From: Pseudopedobacter sp035496935
Lineage (GTDB): Bacteria > Bacteroidota > Bacteroidia > Sphingobacteriales > Sphingobacteriaceae
Length of the DNA stretch: 64,000 bases
Direction: 5' to 3'
Assembly: GCA_035496935.1 (NCBI GenBank)
Contig: DATJED010000023.1
Location: forward strand, 186,001 to 250,000
Shown: positions 8,083-15,878 of the stretch, piece by piece
How positions within the stretch are numbered: position 1 is the stretch's first letter
How the letters are laid out: each line of letters begins with the position of its first letter
Made by a program: the position numbers and the translations under genes
The notes under the pieces: model-generated
The model's database searches: none
Told to the model about the DNA's origin: nothing
What the model saw: only the letters and a program-made list of their open reading frames with translations

Positions 8083-8697
8083 ATGGTAAAGTTTAAAAAT
8101 ATTTGTTTTTTATTAGGTTTTTCTGTGCTTATGTTTTCGTGTGGCGAAACAACCAAAAAAACAGATGGTGGTAATAAGAAAACAGTCAAAAGCACCCTTC
8201 CGGCACCGTTTAAAAAACACCTGAAAGTAGAGGTTGGGCCAGATGTGATTTTTGATGTGTTTGCCTGGGGACGAGGTTCAGCTTCTTCGTCGTCTGTGCT
8301 GGTTCTCCGTTCCGATTCTTTAAAAAACGATTTTAGCGTGGCTTCAACCGATAATTTGAACGGCCATTTAGAAGAAGTTTTTAATACCGATATGGATAAA
8401 GACAGTAATCCGGAAATTGTGATTTATTTTGCTAAAAACGACAAGTACCAAACCGCTGATGTTTTGTGTTACGAATTTAACGGAAAGAGTGTAAACAAAA
8501 TTACCTTTCCTGAGCTAACTTCTAAAACGCAAAAGCAATACCGAGGATTAGATAAGTTTTATGTTAAAGGTGGCGAATTATACAGAGAGTTTAATTTATA
8601 TGCCGATGAAGACAGCACAAGCAAAGCAACTGGTAAAAAAGCGTTAAAATACTTTTTAAAAGGAAACCGCTTTGATTTGATAGAGCTGGAAAATTAA
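8083..8697 (+). CDS. Hypothetical lipoprotein
   Basis: 204 residues, family not recognised. It starts with a lipoprotein signal ending in VLMFSC, with C20 as the likely lipid-modified residue, so it should be membrane-anchored facing the periplasm. The body is mainly predicted beta-strand and carries an acidic DMDKDSNPEI stretch near residue 105 resembling a calcium-binding loop of FG-GAP/VCBS repeats. It follows the hexosaminidase by 2 bases and is surely co-transcribed with it. Confidence 0.7.
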   Translation: MVKFKNICFLLGFSVLMFSCGETTKKTDGGNKKTVKSTLPAPFKKHLKVEVGPDVIFDVFAWGRGSASSSSVLVLRSDSLKNDFSVASTDNLNGHLEEVFNTDMDKDSNPEIVIYFAKNDKYQTADVLCYEFNGKSVNKITFPELTSKTQKQYRGLDKFYVKGGELYREFNLYADEDSTSKATGKKALKYFLKGNRFDLIELEN

Positions 8698-8717
8698 ATG
8701 CTTATTTGGATTTATAA

Positions 8718-8827
8718 CTTGCGTCCGTTTCCTAACGGGTGCTTAAATTGGGTGTTCGATTTCATCGAACTTAATAAAGCGCTAGAGTCTGCTGAGCTAT
8801 TGTAAGCGCTTGCTACAACGGGCGCAA
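8718..8827. repeat. REP-like palindromic element, copy 2
   Basis: Homologous to the element at 3016-3127. The left arm (8718-8742) folds as GCGTCCGTT with AACGGGTGC (two G-T pairs). TTCGAT/ATCGAA forms the second hairpin at 8755-8769, at the same place as AGCGAT/ATCGCT in copy 1. The outer arms TTGCGTCCGTT (8719-8729) and AACGGGCGCAA (8817-8827) pair with one G-T. It lies just after the lipoprotein stop, again at a gene 3' end. Confidence 0.7.
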
Positions 8828-8900
8828 ATTGGAGCGTACGCGGTAACGGCTAAAACAACTTGCTTTTTCGGTTAGTTACACATAATTAAAACAAAGCGAA

Positions 8901-8928
8901 AGCGGTTCGAGTTTACACCCAAACCGCT
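8901..8928 (-). terminator. Possible terminator of the doxDA operon
   Basis: AGCGGTT and AACCGCT form a 7-bp stem with a 14-base loop just downstream of the minus-strand operon end. The T-tract on the minus side is interrupted, so this is a weak call. Confidence 0.35.
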
Positions 8929-8945
8929 ATTGCTTTTGTACGTCT

Positions 8946-9968
8946 TTAGCTTTGTTTTTTAACGTCATGTTCCCAATAAACGCCACTAATGTCAGTGATT
9001 TTTATAGTATATAATCCTTTAGATAAACTCAATAAAACCTCATGGTTTAAGTTTAGCTTTGCTTTTGCACCTAATGGAATAATTAAACTATGCTTTCCTG
9101 GTTTTATTTTGGCTACATAGTAATTAGAAATACTTTTATAATTCAATCTTGCCAAATCTTCCTGCGTATATTCTAGAATCGTATTGTTTTTGTTGTCAAC
9201 TAATTCAATTCCAATAACCCAAGAGCCATAAACATCAGCGCCTTCCGTTCTATAAACATCAAAACTTAATGTATTATTGATTATTTTTCCTTCGGTAATT
9301 TCCAGTTTTGGCTTAACCGATTTATTATGAAGTGTTCCCCATACACCGCCGTGAAATACTTGGTTGGTCATTAATGTCATTCCTAAAACAAAGAAAGAAC
9401 CTATTACAACTACCTTTGGAAAAACACTTTCCTTTATCGGTAATATGCCAGAACCAAACCAAGTAAACCATTTCCTTCTAGTGACGGCAAAGTCATTTTT
9501 CGTTAAATAATTGTCTGCCGAGTATCTTCCACTTCCTGTCAAAAACAAAACAAAGCCTGCCGCGATTCCTAGCACTCCTATTTGCCATTCGTCGAGACAA
9601 GTTGTACCGATCCAACCAGAACCCAAAAGGATTCCCATAGCTAACCCAAATACACCAATACTCATTATTCGGGTAAACAAACCAAGCATAATAAATAGGC
9701 CTACAACCCCTTCTATAATAGTGAAAATCACCATGTTGATCCATAGCATATCCGGGTTCTCAACTAAGTATTGAATAATTGGTTTTATTCCTAAAGCATT
9801 TGGTAAAAAAGCATTAAATTTTTCCCCAATATAACCTACAGCCTCAGGGTCTAGTTTGTCAGCTAATGCTGTTCTTCTCCAAAAAGCAGAAAAATAAGTC
9901 CAACCAACAACTAATCTTAATGGTAACACCAATAGCCCCGCATCTTTGTGTATGCTAATATTTTTCAT
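8946..9968 (-). CDS. DoxD-DoxA fusion (thiosulfate:quinone oxidoreductase-like)
   Basis: 340 residues. The N-terminal half has about four membrane helices and matches the DoxD domain (LRLVVGWTYFSAFWRR, GLFIMLGLFTR). After a further helix near 195, the C-terminal 120 residues resemble the periplasmic DoxA domain. In Acidianus DoxD and DoxA are separate subunits of an enzyme that oxidises thiosulfate to tetrathionate and passes electrons to quinone; Bacteroidota often fuse them. The DsrE-like and DoxX genes upstream support a sulfur/quinone role. Activity here is inferred. Confidence 0.8.
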   Translation of the reverse strand: MKNISIHKDAGLLVLPLRLVVGWTYFSAFWRRTALADKLDPEAVGYIGEKFNAFLPNALGIKPIIQYLVENPDMLWINMVIFTIIEGVVGLFIMLGLFTRIMSIGVFGLAMGILLGSGWIGTTCLDEWQIGVLGIAAGFVLFLTGSGRYSADNYLTKNDFAVTRRKWFTWFGSGILPIKESVFPKVVVIGSFFVLGMTLMTNQVFHGGVWGTLHNKSVKPKLEITEGKIINNTLSFDVYRTEGADVYGSWVIGIELVDNKNNTILEYTQEDLARLNYKSISNYYVAKIKPGKHSLIIPLGAKAKLNLNHEVLLSLSKGLYTIKITDISGVYWEHDVKKQS

Positions 9969-9977
9969 TATCGAATT

Positions 9978-10400
9978 TTAAATAGTTAATGTAATAAACC
10001 CCTGTTTCGTTAATTGGAAACCATATAATATGCCATTCGGAGTTATTTCTAAACTATCTGGCAGTGTGTTAGGGTCAATGTTGAATTTTTTAAGTGAAAT
10101 TCCACAAACAAAGACTTTTACATGTTGGTTTTTAGCTTTTCCCAATAGCTCCTTAAAATCTGAATTATCTACAATGTCATTCACTGTGTTACCACATATG
10201 ATTACATAAAATTCTCCATGCTTTTTCCCGTCTTCTTTCGCCAACTCACTAGCAGTTTGCAAAATAGGTTTGAGTTGTTGTATGTTTTTTGAAAGCACTA
10301 AATAATTATTCATTTTAGGGTTAATATCTTGTGCTTGTAAACGAGATATTCCAACTAATAAAAGGAACATTGATGTTATAAATAGGATTGAATTTTTCAT
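9978..10400 (-). CDS. Exported DsrE/DsrF-like protein
   Basis: 140 residues. A signal peptide (1-24, ending near LQAQ) precedes a small alpha/beta domain of the DsrE type, with FYVIICGNTV near 85 and a conserved cysteine in VKVFVCGISL near 115. The C-terminus PNGILYGFQLTKQG is typical of these exported versions. DsrE-family proteins carry or relay sulfane sulfur. It overlaps the start of the DoxX frame by 4 bases and lies 9 bases upstream of doxDA. Confidence 0.72.
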   Translation of the reverse strand: MKNSILFITSMFLLLVGISRLQAQDINPKMNNYLVLSKNIQQLKPILQTASELAKEDGKKHGEFYVIICGNTVNDIVDNSDFKELLGKAKNQHVKVFVCGISLKKFNIDPNTLPDSLEITPNGILYGFQLTKQGFITLTI

Positions 10401-10807
10401 TGTTTTTGAATTTTTACGTTTGAATTAATACTAAAAAAAAGAAGTCCACCAAGTATGGCTACGTTCTTAAAAAGTGGACCTAAAGTAGAGATTTGTCCAA
10501 CTTGAATGGTTAGTGTAATAGGAATTAAAACAGCTATTAATACGATTGACACTAGTTGTGTTTTAAAGCCGATAAGTAATGAAATTCCTGCAATTAGCAT
10601 TACAATTCCTGATAAAATTACAGCGGTTTCTGGTGCTCCTAGCATATTTCCGATAAAACTCATGGAGGAGTTTTCTATTCTGCTCACGGTTTTTTCGGTA
10701 TTAAAAAAGTGGCTGGCGCTTGCTATTATAAAAATTAAGCTAAGCATAATACGAAGTATAACTACAGAGCTGTAGCTGACTTCAAGAGTTTTTTCTTGAA
10801 ATTTCAT
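10397..10807 (-). CDS. DoxX-family membrane protein
   Basis: 136 residues with four predicted membrane helices, matching the DoxX family of small quinone-linked membrane proteins. The frame is open up to 10843, but ATG 10807 (MKFQEKTLEV) gives the normal N-terminus; the upstream extension is not conserved-looking. Its 3' end overlaps the DsrE-like gene by 4 bases, so translation is coupled. Probably a membrane partner in the same redox system. Confidence 0.75.
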   Translation of the reverse strand: MKFQEKTLEVSYSSVVILRIMLSLIFIIASASHFFNTEKTVSRIENSSMSFIGNMLGAPETAVILSGIVMLIAGISLLIGFKTQLVSIVLIAVLIPITLTIQVGQISTLGPLFKNVAILGGLLFFSINSNVKIQKQ

Positions 10808-10874
10808 TTTTTTATATGTAATTGATAAAATGCAGTTGTGCAACTGCCTTAATTTTTCTCGATCAGAAAATCAA

Positions 10875-11252
10875 TTACGAATAAACTAGAAGATTTTGAT
10901 GTAAAATGTATAAAGGAACGTCAGAGACCAATTGGTTTCTTGACGTATTAAGATTAAAAGAATGCTTAATTAAATTGACCGTAAACTCAAAATGATAAGC
11001 TTCCGAGATTAGAAAGTTTGGTTGTTGAATAACTGGTTTAGAAGTAGTGTTAACGGTTTCAGAGACCTCAAAAGTTTGGCAATTTAATTGGAAAGCAGTG
11101 GATTGACTCTTGCTTAAGACATTAGTTTTCGGTATTCCTAACTCGGCTTGAATAAAACTTCGAACCTTACAAGGTGAAAGCAATAGTAGCAATACAAGTC
11201 CAAAAATGGACATGACTGAACTAACTTGCTTTATTTTATAACTTGCTTTCAC
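10875..11252 (-). CDS. Small membrane-anchored hypothetical protein
   Basis: 125 residues. A hydrophobic N-terminal segment (13-27) is followed by SPCKVRSFIQAELGIP and a second cysteine (NCQTF). I believe similar small proteins occur near copper- or sulfur-related genes in Bacteroidota, but this is a recollection. It is the first gene of the four-gene minus-strand operon that ends with doxDA, 67 bases upstream of doxX. Function unknown. Confidence 0.55.
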   Translation of the reverse strand: MKASYKIKQVSSVMSIFGLVLLLLLSPCKVRSFIQAELGIPKTNVLSKSQSTAFQLNCQTFEVSETVNTTSKPVIQQPNFLISEAYHFEFTVNLIKHSFNLNTSRNQLVSDVPLYILHQNLLVYS

Positions 11253-11296
11253 TTTGTAAAAATAGGTGTAATTTTTAAAATTATGTTATTTCTTCT

Positions 11297-11425
11297 TAAT
11301 TAGCCAACGGTTGGCGCTTGACCTTGGCGGCGTTTAACACAAAAGTTCAATAGCTAGGCTAAGTTTCGATATAATTACAAATGTTCAACTGAAGCCGCTC
11401 ACCAGCCATAATGCCAAACCGCTAG
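11297..11425. repeat. attC-like imperfect palindrome downstream of the VOC gene
   Basis: CGGTTGGCGCTTGACC near 11308 pairs imperfectly with the segment ending GCCAAACCG near 11421. Inner arms GGCGGCGTTTAACA and TGTTCAACTGAAGCCGC flank an AT-rich centre. This long, bulged stem with a central spacer is the layout of integron attC sites, though the core does not fit the classical GTTRRRY box. It lies right after the stop side of the VOC gene. Confidence 0.45.
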
Positions 11426-11469
11426 CTAGTGGCTTGGGCATGTGGTTTTTACGTTCATTTATCTTGTTT

Positions 11470-11931
11470 TTAATCAATAGGTTCCCAAAGCTGTACTTTG
11501 TTTCCTTCTCCGTCAAGAATATGAACAAATTTCCCGTAGTCATACTTTTCAATACTGTCAACAATGATTACGCCTTCTTTTTTAAGCTCTTCCACAAGTT
11601 CTTCCAAGTTTTCAACTCGGTAATTTATCATAAATTGCTTGTCAAAATATTTAGAGTCTTCAGCAAAAGGAGTCCATTGCGTTTGTGCTTTTGTCGTACT
11701 TTCTGGGCTTTTATACCATTCGAAAGTCGCACCATAAGGATTTGTTTCAAGTCCGAGGTGCTTGTGATACCATTCTGTAATTTTTTTGGGGTCTTTGCTT
11801 TTAAAGAAGACTCCGCCAATTCCTGTTACTCGCTTCATATTATTACGATTATTTGTTGTTATTGTTTTAAATCCAAAACCAAGACAAAAAGTTGTCACAA
11901 AAGCCAAAGCTATTAAAAGTCCCTTTTTCAT
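11470..11931 (-). CDS. VOC-family (glyoxalase-like) protein, possible gene cassette
   Basis: 153 residues. Residues 1-31 form a hydrophobic signal or anchor segment. From M32 (MKRVTGIGGVFFKSKDP) the protein is a vicinal-oxygen-chelate half-domain pair ending in GNKVQLWEP. VOC proteins are metal-dependent lyases, isomerases or dioxygenases, or bind drugs; the substrate cannot be told. M32, at 11838, is an alternative start giving a cytoplasmic protein. The gene stands alone, flanked on both sides by attC-like sequence, so it probably arrived as a mobile cassette. Confidence 0.75.
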   Translation of the reverse strand: MKKGLLIALAFVTTFCLGFGFKTITTNNRNNMKRVTGIGGVFFKSKDPKKITEWYHKHLGLETNPYGATFEWYKSPESTTKAQTQWTPFAEDSKYFDKQFMINYRVENLEELVEELKKEGVIIVDSIEKYDYGKFVHILDGEGNKVQLWEPID

Positions 11932-11939
11932 TATCGTTA

Positions 11940-12118
11940 AGTTTACTTTTGTTCATTTGTTCGTTTGCAGGGTTGCTGGTTGTCTGGCAATTAACATTTT
12001 GGGCCTTGCCTTCTGGCGGGCATAGTGGCAAGAACCATCTGCAAGCACTAACATTAAAGGTAAGCACAAAAATTGAAAATTGCACTTCATACCGTGTGAT
12101 GCAAAACCCGTGTTAGCG
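11940..12118. repeat. attC-like sequence upstream of the VOC gene
   Basis: On the minus strand this stretch begins CCGCTAACACGGGTTTTGC, just after the stop of a small broken ORF, and runs to the VOC start. It is richer in GC than its surroundings and includes GGCAAGAACC, TGGCGGGCAT and a TAACATT word repeated near 11991 and 12049. It resembles the flank at 11297-11425 in type, and I recall similar intergenic blocks in other Bacteroidota. Precise boundaries cannot be fixed by eye. Confidence 0.4.
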
Positions 12119-12123
12119 GTTGT

Positions 12124-12237
12124 TTATCTTGGGTCTGGGTCACCACACCTACATGGAGAACTTTCATACCCTCCACAATAGTTATCATCATCCTAATAAT
12201 CCCAACCATCATAATCATAAGAGCTCTCATTTTTCAT
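12124..12237 (-). pseudogene. Broken small Cys-rich ORF
   Basis: On the minus strand, ATG at 12235-12237 opens a 38-codon frame that reads MKNESSYDYDGWDY, then TAG at codon 15 (12193-12195), then DDDNYCGGYESS, PCRCGDPDPR and TAA. The acidic/Tyr-rich and Cys-rich composition across the TAG suggests a protein tail with one nonsense mutation. Its stop lies about 8 bases before the attC-like sequence, the usual place of a cassette gene end. Chance cannot be excluded for so short a frame. Confidence 0.3.
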
Positions 12238-12462
12238 ATTGATTTTAAGTGACCACTGAAATAGCGAACGCTTAAATAGAGGGGTTATGTACAGTTGTTA
12301 TATGAGTCAAAGTCTGCAATGGCATATAAAAATTACCGGGAACAACGGAAAACAAGGAAGTCACTAGACAACAGTCCGTATAGCTTATTAGGATAAATCT
12401 ATTTTGGGTTTAACAGAATGGACAATTGATTTTAAGCACTTTTTGAAACGAAGAATAATAAA
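12238..12462. other. Spacer without recognisable genes
   Basis: Between the broken ORF and the end of the OmpA gene I see no plausible gene, terminator or repeat. The frame of the broken ORF stays open upstream for about 20 codons, so some of this may be the decayed beginning of that gene. Confidence 0.4.
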
Positions 12463-14376
12463 TTATTTTCCCATTCCTGTAATAATAAATTCTGTCCTTC
12501 TATTATTTGCTCTTCCTTCTTCTGTAATGTTATCTGCCATTGGAGAACTTTCGCCATAACCTTTATAGCTCAAACGTTTTTCATCAATGCCATGCTCAAC
12601 TAAATATTTATAAACAGCTTTAGAGCGATTCTGAGATAAAATCAAATTCGATTGGTCATTGCCAATATCATCCGTATGTCCACTGATTTCTATTTCGGTT
12701 TTTGGGTTTTCTTTCAAAAATTCAATAAGTTTCTGTAGCTCTGTTTTTGATTCGGATTTCAAATCAAATTTATTGCTATCAAAAAAGATATTTTTAAGCA
12801 CCACTTTTTTACCAATAGCTATTTTTTGCAGCGGAACTTCTAAAATAATAGGTTTGCCGATCTGATTCTTTTCGACAGAAAAATTTTCAGAATAGAACAG
12901 GTAACCATCTTTGGAAACGTTAATGCTGTATTCTTTCCCGTTTGATAAAGTTGCCAAAAATGTTCCGTCGATTTTGTCGGAGTAGGAGGTATGTATAGAT
13001 TTTCCTTCCTTTAAATCAATAATATCCACAATAGCACCAAGACGAGCTTTCGATGCATCATCAAATACAACACCTTTTACGTAGTTAACAGCAATTGGCC
13101 GTATTTTTTCTGGTAGGGGAAAAGCGTAAATATCAAATCCACCGAAACCACTAAAATTGTTCGACGAGAAAAATGCTTTTGTGCCGTTTGCATTAATAGT
13201 TAGTCCGCTCTCTTCGCCGTAAGTATTTATCGGGTATCCCAAATTTTCGGGTAAACTCCAATTGCCGGCAGTATCCAATCTGGAAATAAACAAATCTTTA
13301 TTCCCCAAGCCTACCCATCCGTTTGATGAAAAATAAAGTGTTTGATTATCCGGGTGAATAAACGGAGACTGCTCGTCGTAAGCGGTGTTAATATTGGAAC
13401 CCAAGTTCGTAGGCATGGTCCATTTTCCGTCATCGGCAATAGAACTTTTCCAAATATCGTAGCTGCCGTAACCGCCTCTTCTATCGCTTACAAAGTATAA
13501 AGTTTTGCCATCTGCAGATAATGAAGGCTGTGATTCCCAACCTTTGGTGTTGATCGGAAAGCCCAAATTAACGGGTTTGCTCCAGCCTTCACCTTCTTTT
13601 TGCGAGACATAAATATCGCAACGGCCTAAACCGTCGGGTCGGTTGCAACCGGTAAAAAAAAGAAACTGTCCATCAGGTGAAAGACATTGCGCACCTTCGT
13701 TGTAAGTTGGTGTATTAATGTTTGCACTTAAATAAGTTGCTTTTTTCCAACCTTTGCCATCGCCGTCTTTATAACTTCGGTAAAAATCCTCGTTCCGTTC
13801 AATCTGTCGTGTAAAAATTAGAGTGCTTTCGTCGGTTGTTAAGGCCGCCAGATACTCTTGATCGGCTGTGTTAACGTTCGGACCCAAATTTTCGGGCTTA
13901 AAAGGTACCGGATTTTTTATTGCCTTAAGAGCAAATTCACAATCCTTAATGTATTTATCCGTTAATACAATTTTTTCAATAGATGGATTTCCTTGTTTTT
14001 TGTAAAGTTGGTAATGCAATAAAGCCAGTTCATAATCTCCAGTTTTTAACTCGCTCTCCGCAAAAAAGTAATAACGGTCCGGAGCAAAATTAGGGTCAAT
14101 AGCGAAGGCTTTGTTGTAGGTTTCTTTGGCGTTTAAATAATCATAGGTTACTCTGTAAACATCTGCCAAAAGAAGATAAGCTTCAATAAACTTGTCGTCC
14201 TGTTTAATTGCCGCGTTAAGTTCTTCACTTGCTTGTTTAAACTCGTTTAAATCTAACAGATATCTGGCTTTCTCATAGCTTTTTATGGCATTTCTACTAT
14301 TAGTAGAATATTTTGTTTGAGACAAACCAATCTGGAAAGCTAAGAGTAAGAGAGCGAGATTGATTAGCCGTTTCAT
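12463..14376 (-). CDS. OmpA-family protein with TPR, beta-propeller and CRD (PorE-like)
   Basis: 637 residues. Order: signal peptide (1-19), TPR repeats (about 25-135), WD40/PD40-type beta-propeller (about 165-420) with repeated blocks such as DGKTLYFVSDR and DNQTLYFSSNG, a carboxypeptidase-regulatory-like sandwich (about 430-510), and an OmpA C-terminal peptidoglycan-binding domain (about 525-635) with SGHTDD and NRRTEF. This order is that of PorE, a type IX secretion component that tethers the machinery to peptidoglycan. Many Bacteroidota have several paralogues, so the specific role is unproven. It is the only gene of its unit. Confidence 0.85.
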   Translation of the reverse strand: MKRLINLALLLLAFQIGLSQTKYSTNSRNAIKSYEKARYLLDLNEFKQASEELNAAIKQDDKFIEAYLLLADVYRVTYDYLNAKETYNKAFAIDPNFAPDRYYFFAESELKTGDYELALLHYQLYKKQGNPSIEKIVLTDKYIKDCEFALKAIKNPVPFKPENLGPNVNTADQEYLAALTTDESTLIFTRQIERNEDFYRSYKDGDGKGWKKATYLSANINTPTYNEGAQCLSPDGQFLFFTGCNRPDGLGRCDIYVSQKEGEGWSKPVNLGFPINTKGWESQPSLSADGKTLYFVSDRRGGYGSYDIWKSSIADDGKWTMPTNLGSNINTAYDEQSPFIHPDNQTLYFSSNGWVGLGNKDLFISRLDTAGNWSLPENLGYPINTYGEESGLTINANGTKAFFSSNNFSGFGGFDIYAFPLPEKIRPIAVNYVKGVVFDDASKARLGAIVDIIDLKEGKSIHTSYSDKIDGTFLATLSNGKEYSINVSKDGYLFYSENFSVEKNQIGKPIILEVPLQKIAIGKKVVLKNIFFDSNKFDLKSESKTELQKLIEFLKENPKTEIEISGHTDDIGNDQSNLILSQNRSKAVYKYLVEHGIDEKRLSYKGYGESSPMADNITEEGRANNRRTEFIITGMGK

Positions 14377-14408
14377 TAGATTGTTTTAATACCTAAAACT
14401 ATAAAATT

Positions 14409-15038
14409 TTACGGAATATTTAAGAATTTATGTGTTTGTAGAGATATTTCCCATTTTGGGTTATTCATCACGTAATCAATAATTAAAGGTGTCATTTCTG
14501 CGGCCTTAGACCATTCGGGCTGTAGATACAATTTACAGTCAGAAGATACCATAGCGGCATGTTGCTCTGCCCATTCAAAATCACTTTTGTTAAAAACAAT
14601 CACTTTTAGCTCGTTAGCAAATGGAGCAATGTCTTTCCGTGGTGCTTTAAATTTTTTTGGTGATAAACAAATCCAGTCCCAATATCCTGATAACGGGTAG
14701 GCGCCGGAAGTTTCAATAAATGTAGCTATTCCTTTCGCTTTCAGCTGTTTGGTAAGTTCATCTAAATTATATAATAAAGGTTCGCCACCAGTTACCACTA
14801 CTGCTTTTCCCGGATATTTATCCGCATTTTCTACAATGGTTTGTGTGGGCGTTAATGGATGAAGATCGGCATCCCAACTCTCTTTAACATCGCACCAGTG
14901 GCAACCAACATCGCAACCGCCAAGTCTGATAAAATAAGCGGCTTTTCCAGAATTAAATCCTTCTCCTTGTATTGTATAAAACTCTTCCATTAAAGGAAGC
15001 AGTGTGCCGTTTTCGGGTATTATGGTTTTCGCTTTCAA
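14409..15038 (-). CDS. queE: 7-carboxy-7-deazaguanine synthase
   Basis: 209 residues, a radical-SAM enzyme making the 7-deazaguanine core in queuosine synthesis. Cysteines C42, C46 and C49 (GCDVGCHWC) form the CX3CX2C cluster motif; substrate and SAM motifs EEFYTIQGEG and TGGEPLL are present. The frame has no ATG near the start and stays open to 15086 with GTG. TTG 15038 is chosen because a perfect -7 element lies 7 bases upstream (15046-15053) and the conserved region begins soon after. Confidence 0.88.
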   Translation of the reverse strand: MKAKTIIPENGTLLPLMEEFYTIQGEGFNSGKAAYFIRLGGCDVGCHWCDVKESWDADLHPLTPTQTIVENADKYPGKAVVVTGGEPLLYNLDELTKQLKAKGIATFIETSGAYPLSGYWDWICLSPKKFKAPRKDIAPFANELKVIVFNKSDFEWAEQHAAMVSSDCKLYLQPEWSKAAEMTPLIIDYVMNNPKWEISLQTHKFLNIP

Positions 15039-15045
15039 TATACCG

Positions 15046-15053
15046 CAAAGATA
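15046..15053 (-). promoter_or_regulatory. -7 element TATCTTTG of queE
   Basis: A perfect TAnnTTTG on the minus strand, 7 bases upstream of TTG 15038. It argues against the longer GTG-started frame, which would span it. No TTG is found at the expected -33 distance. Confidence 0.45.
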
Positions 15054-15173
15054 AGCTATTTTATAAAACAACAGGGTTTGTAGCACATTTTTGAATAAGC
15101 AATAAGTTTAGGTTTTATGCAGGTTTAATTACAAAAACGGAGTTGTTTTTAGCGAAAAATAAGTGTCAAGATT

Positions 15174-15199
15174 TAAAATTAATCTGTTGGTTAATTTTA
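15174..15199. promoter_or_regulatory. Perfect inverted repeat, candidate operator
   Basis: TAAAATTAA (15174-15182) and TTAATTTTA (15191-15199) are perfect 9-bp arms with an 8-bp spacer, in the divergent promoter region between queE and the LuxR-type regulator, about 60 bases upstream of the regulator start. It may be a regulator-binding site; AT-richness makes chance possible. Confidence 0.4.
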
Positions 15200-15257
15200 T
15201 TAGCAAAATAAGGAAGCAATTTTTTACCTTGTATTTATTAATGTGTATTTTTAAACC

Positions 15258-15878
15258 ATGCGAATAATTTTGGTTGATGATCACTCCATACTTTTAGATG
15301 GATTAAAAAACTTGCTAAAGGAGGTGGATAATTGCGAAGTTGTGGCCGGTTGCACCAACGGACATTACGCTTTATGCCATTTAAAAAGCGAAACTGTGGA
15401 CGTAATGGTTGCAGATTATTCCATGCCCGATATGGATGGCCTGTTTTTGGTTAAAGAAGCCAAAAAGATACAGCCAGGGCTTAAGGTGATTGTTTTAACC
15501 ATGCATGATGAACCGCATAAAGTGCAGGAAATGATGGCGCTAGGGGTGGATGGTTACATCTTGAAAAAATATGCGCAACAAGAACTGCTAACAGCTTTAA
15601 TGGTAGTTGGCAATGGTGGTAAGTTTTGGAGTAACGAGATTAGCAACATTTTGGTACGCGGTTTAGGTTTAGAAACCAGTGAGCTGGTATTAACTGACAG
15701 AGAAGTTGAAGTGCTGAGACTGATTATGAAAGAAAAAAGCAGTAAAGAAATTGCGCAAGATCTGTTCATATCCGAACGTACGGTAGAAACTCACCGAAAA
15801 AACATGATAAGAAAAACCAACAGTAATTCTACCGTCGGTTTAATAAAATATGCCTACGAAAACAAATTAGTTCAATAA
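15258..15878 (+). CDS. NarL/LuxR-type response regulator
   Basis: 206 residues: receiver domain (1-120) with phosphoacceptor D53 in VADYSMPDMDG and conserved Lys in YILKKYA, and a LuxR helix-turn-helix (about 142-200) beginning LTDREVEVLRLI. All residues for phosphorylation-dependent DNA binding are present. No kinase gene is adjacent, so its partner is elsewhere. Its 3' end abuts the convergent YhcH gene directly (15878/15879), leaving no room for a separate terminator. Confidence 0.92.
   Translation: MRIILVDDHSILLDGLKNLLKEVDNCEVVAGCTNGHYALCHLKSETVDVMVADYSMPDMDGLFLVKEAKKIQPGLKVIVLTMHDEPHKVQEMMALGVDGYILKKYAQQELLTALMVVGNGGKFWSNEISNILVRGLGLETSELVLTDREVEVLRLIMKEKSSKEIAQDLFISERTVETHRKNMIRKTNSNSTVGLIKYAYENKLVQ

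Noticed and set aside
11434..11916. 160-codon plus-strand open frame across the VOC gene
   Set aside because: It is antisense to a clear VOC-domain protein and encodes a Phe/Cys-rich sequence with no domain; a shadow frame.
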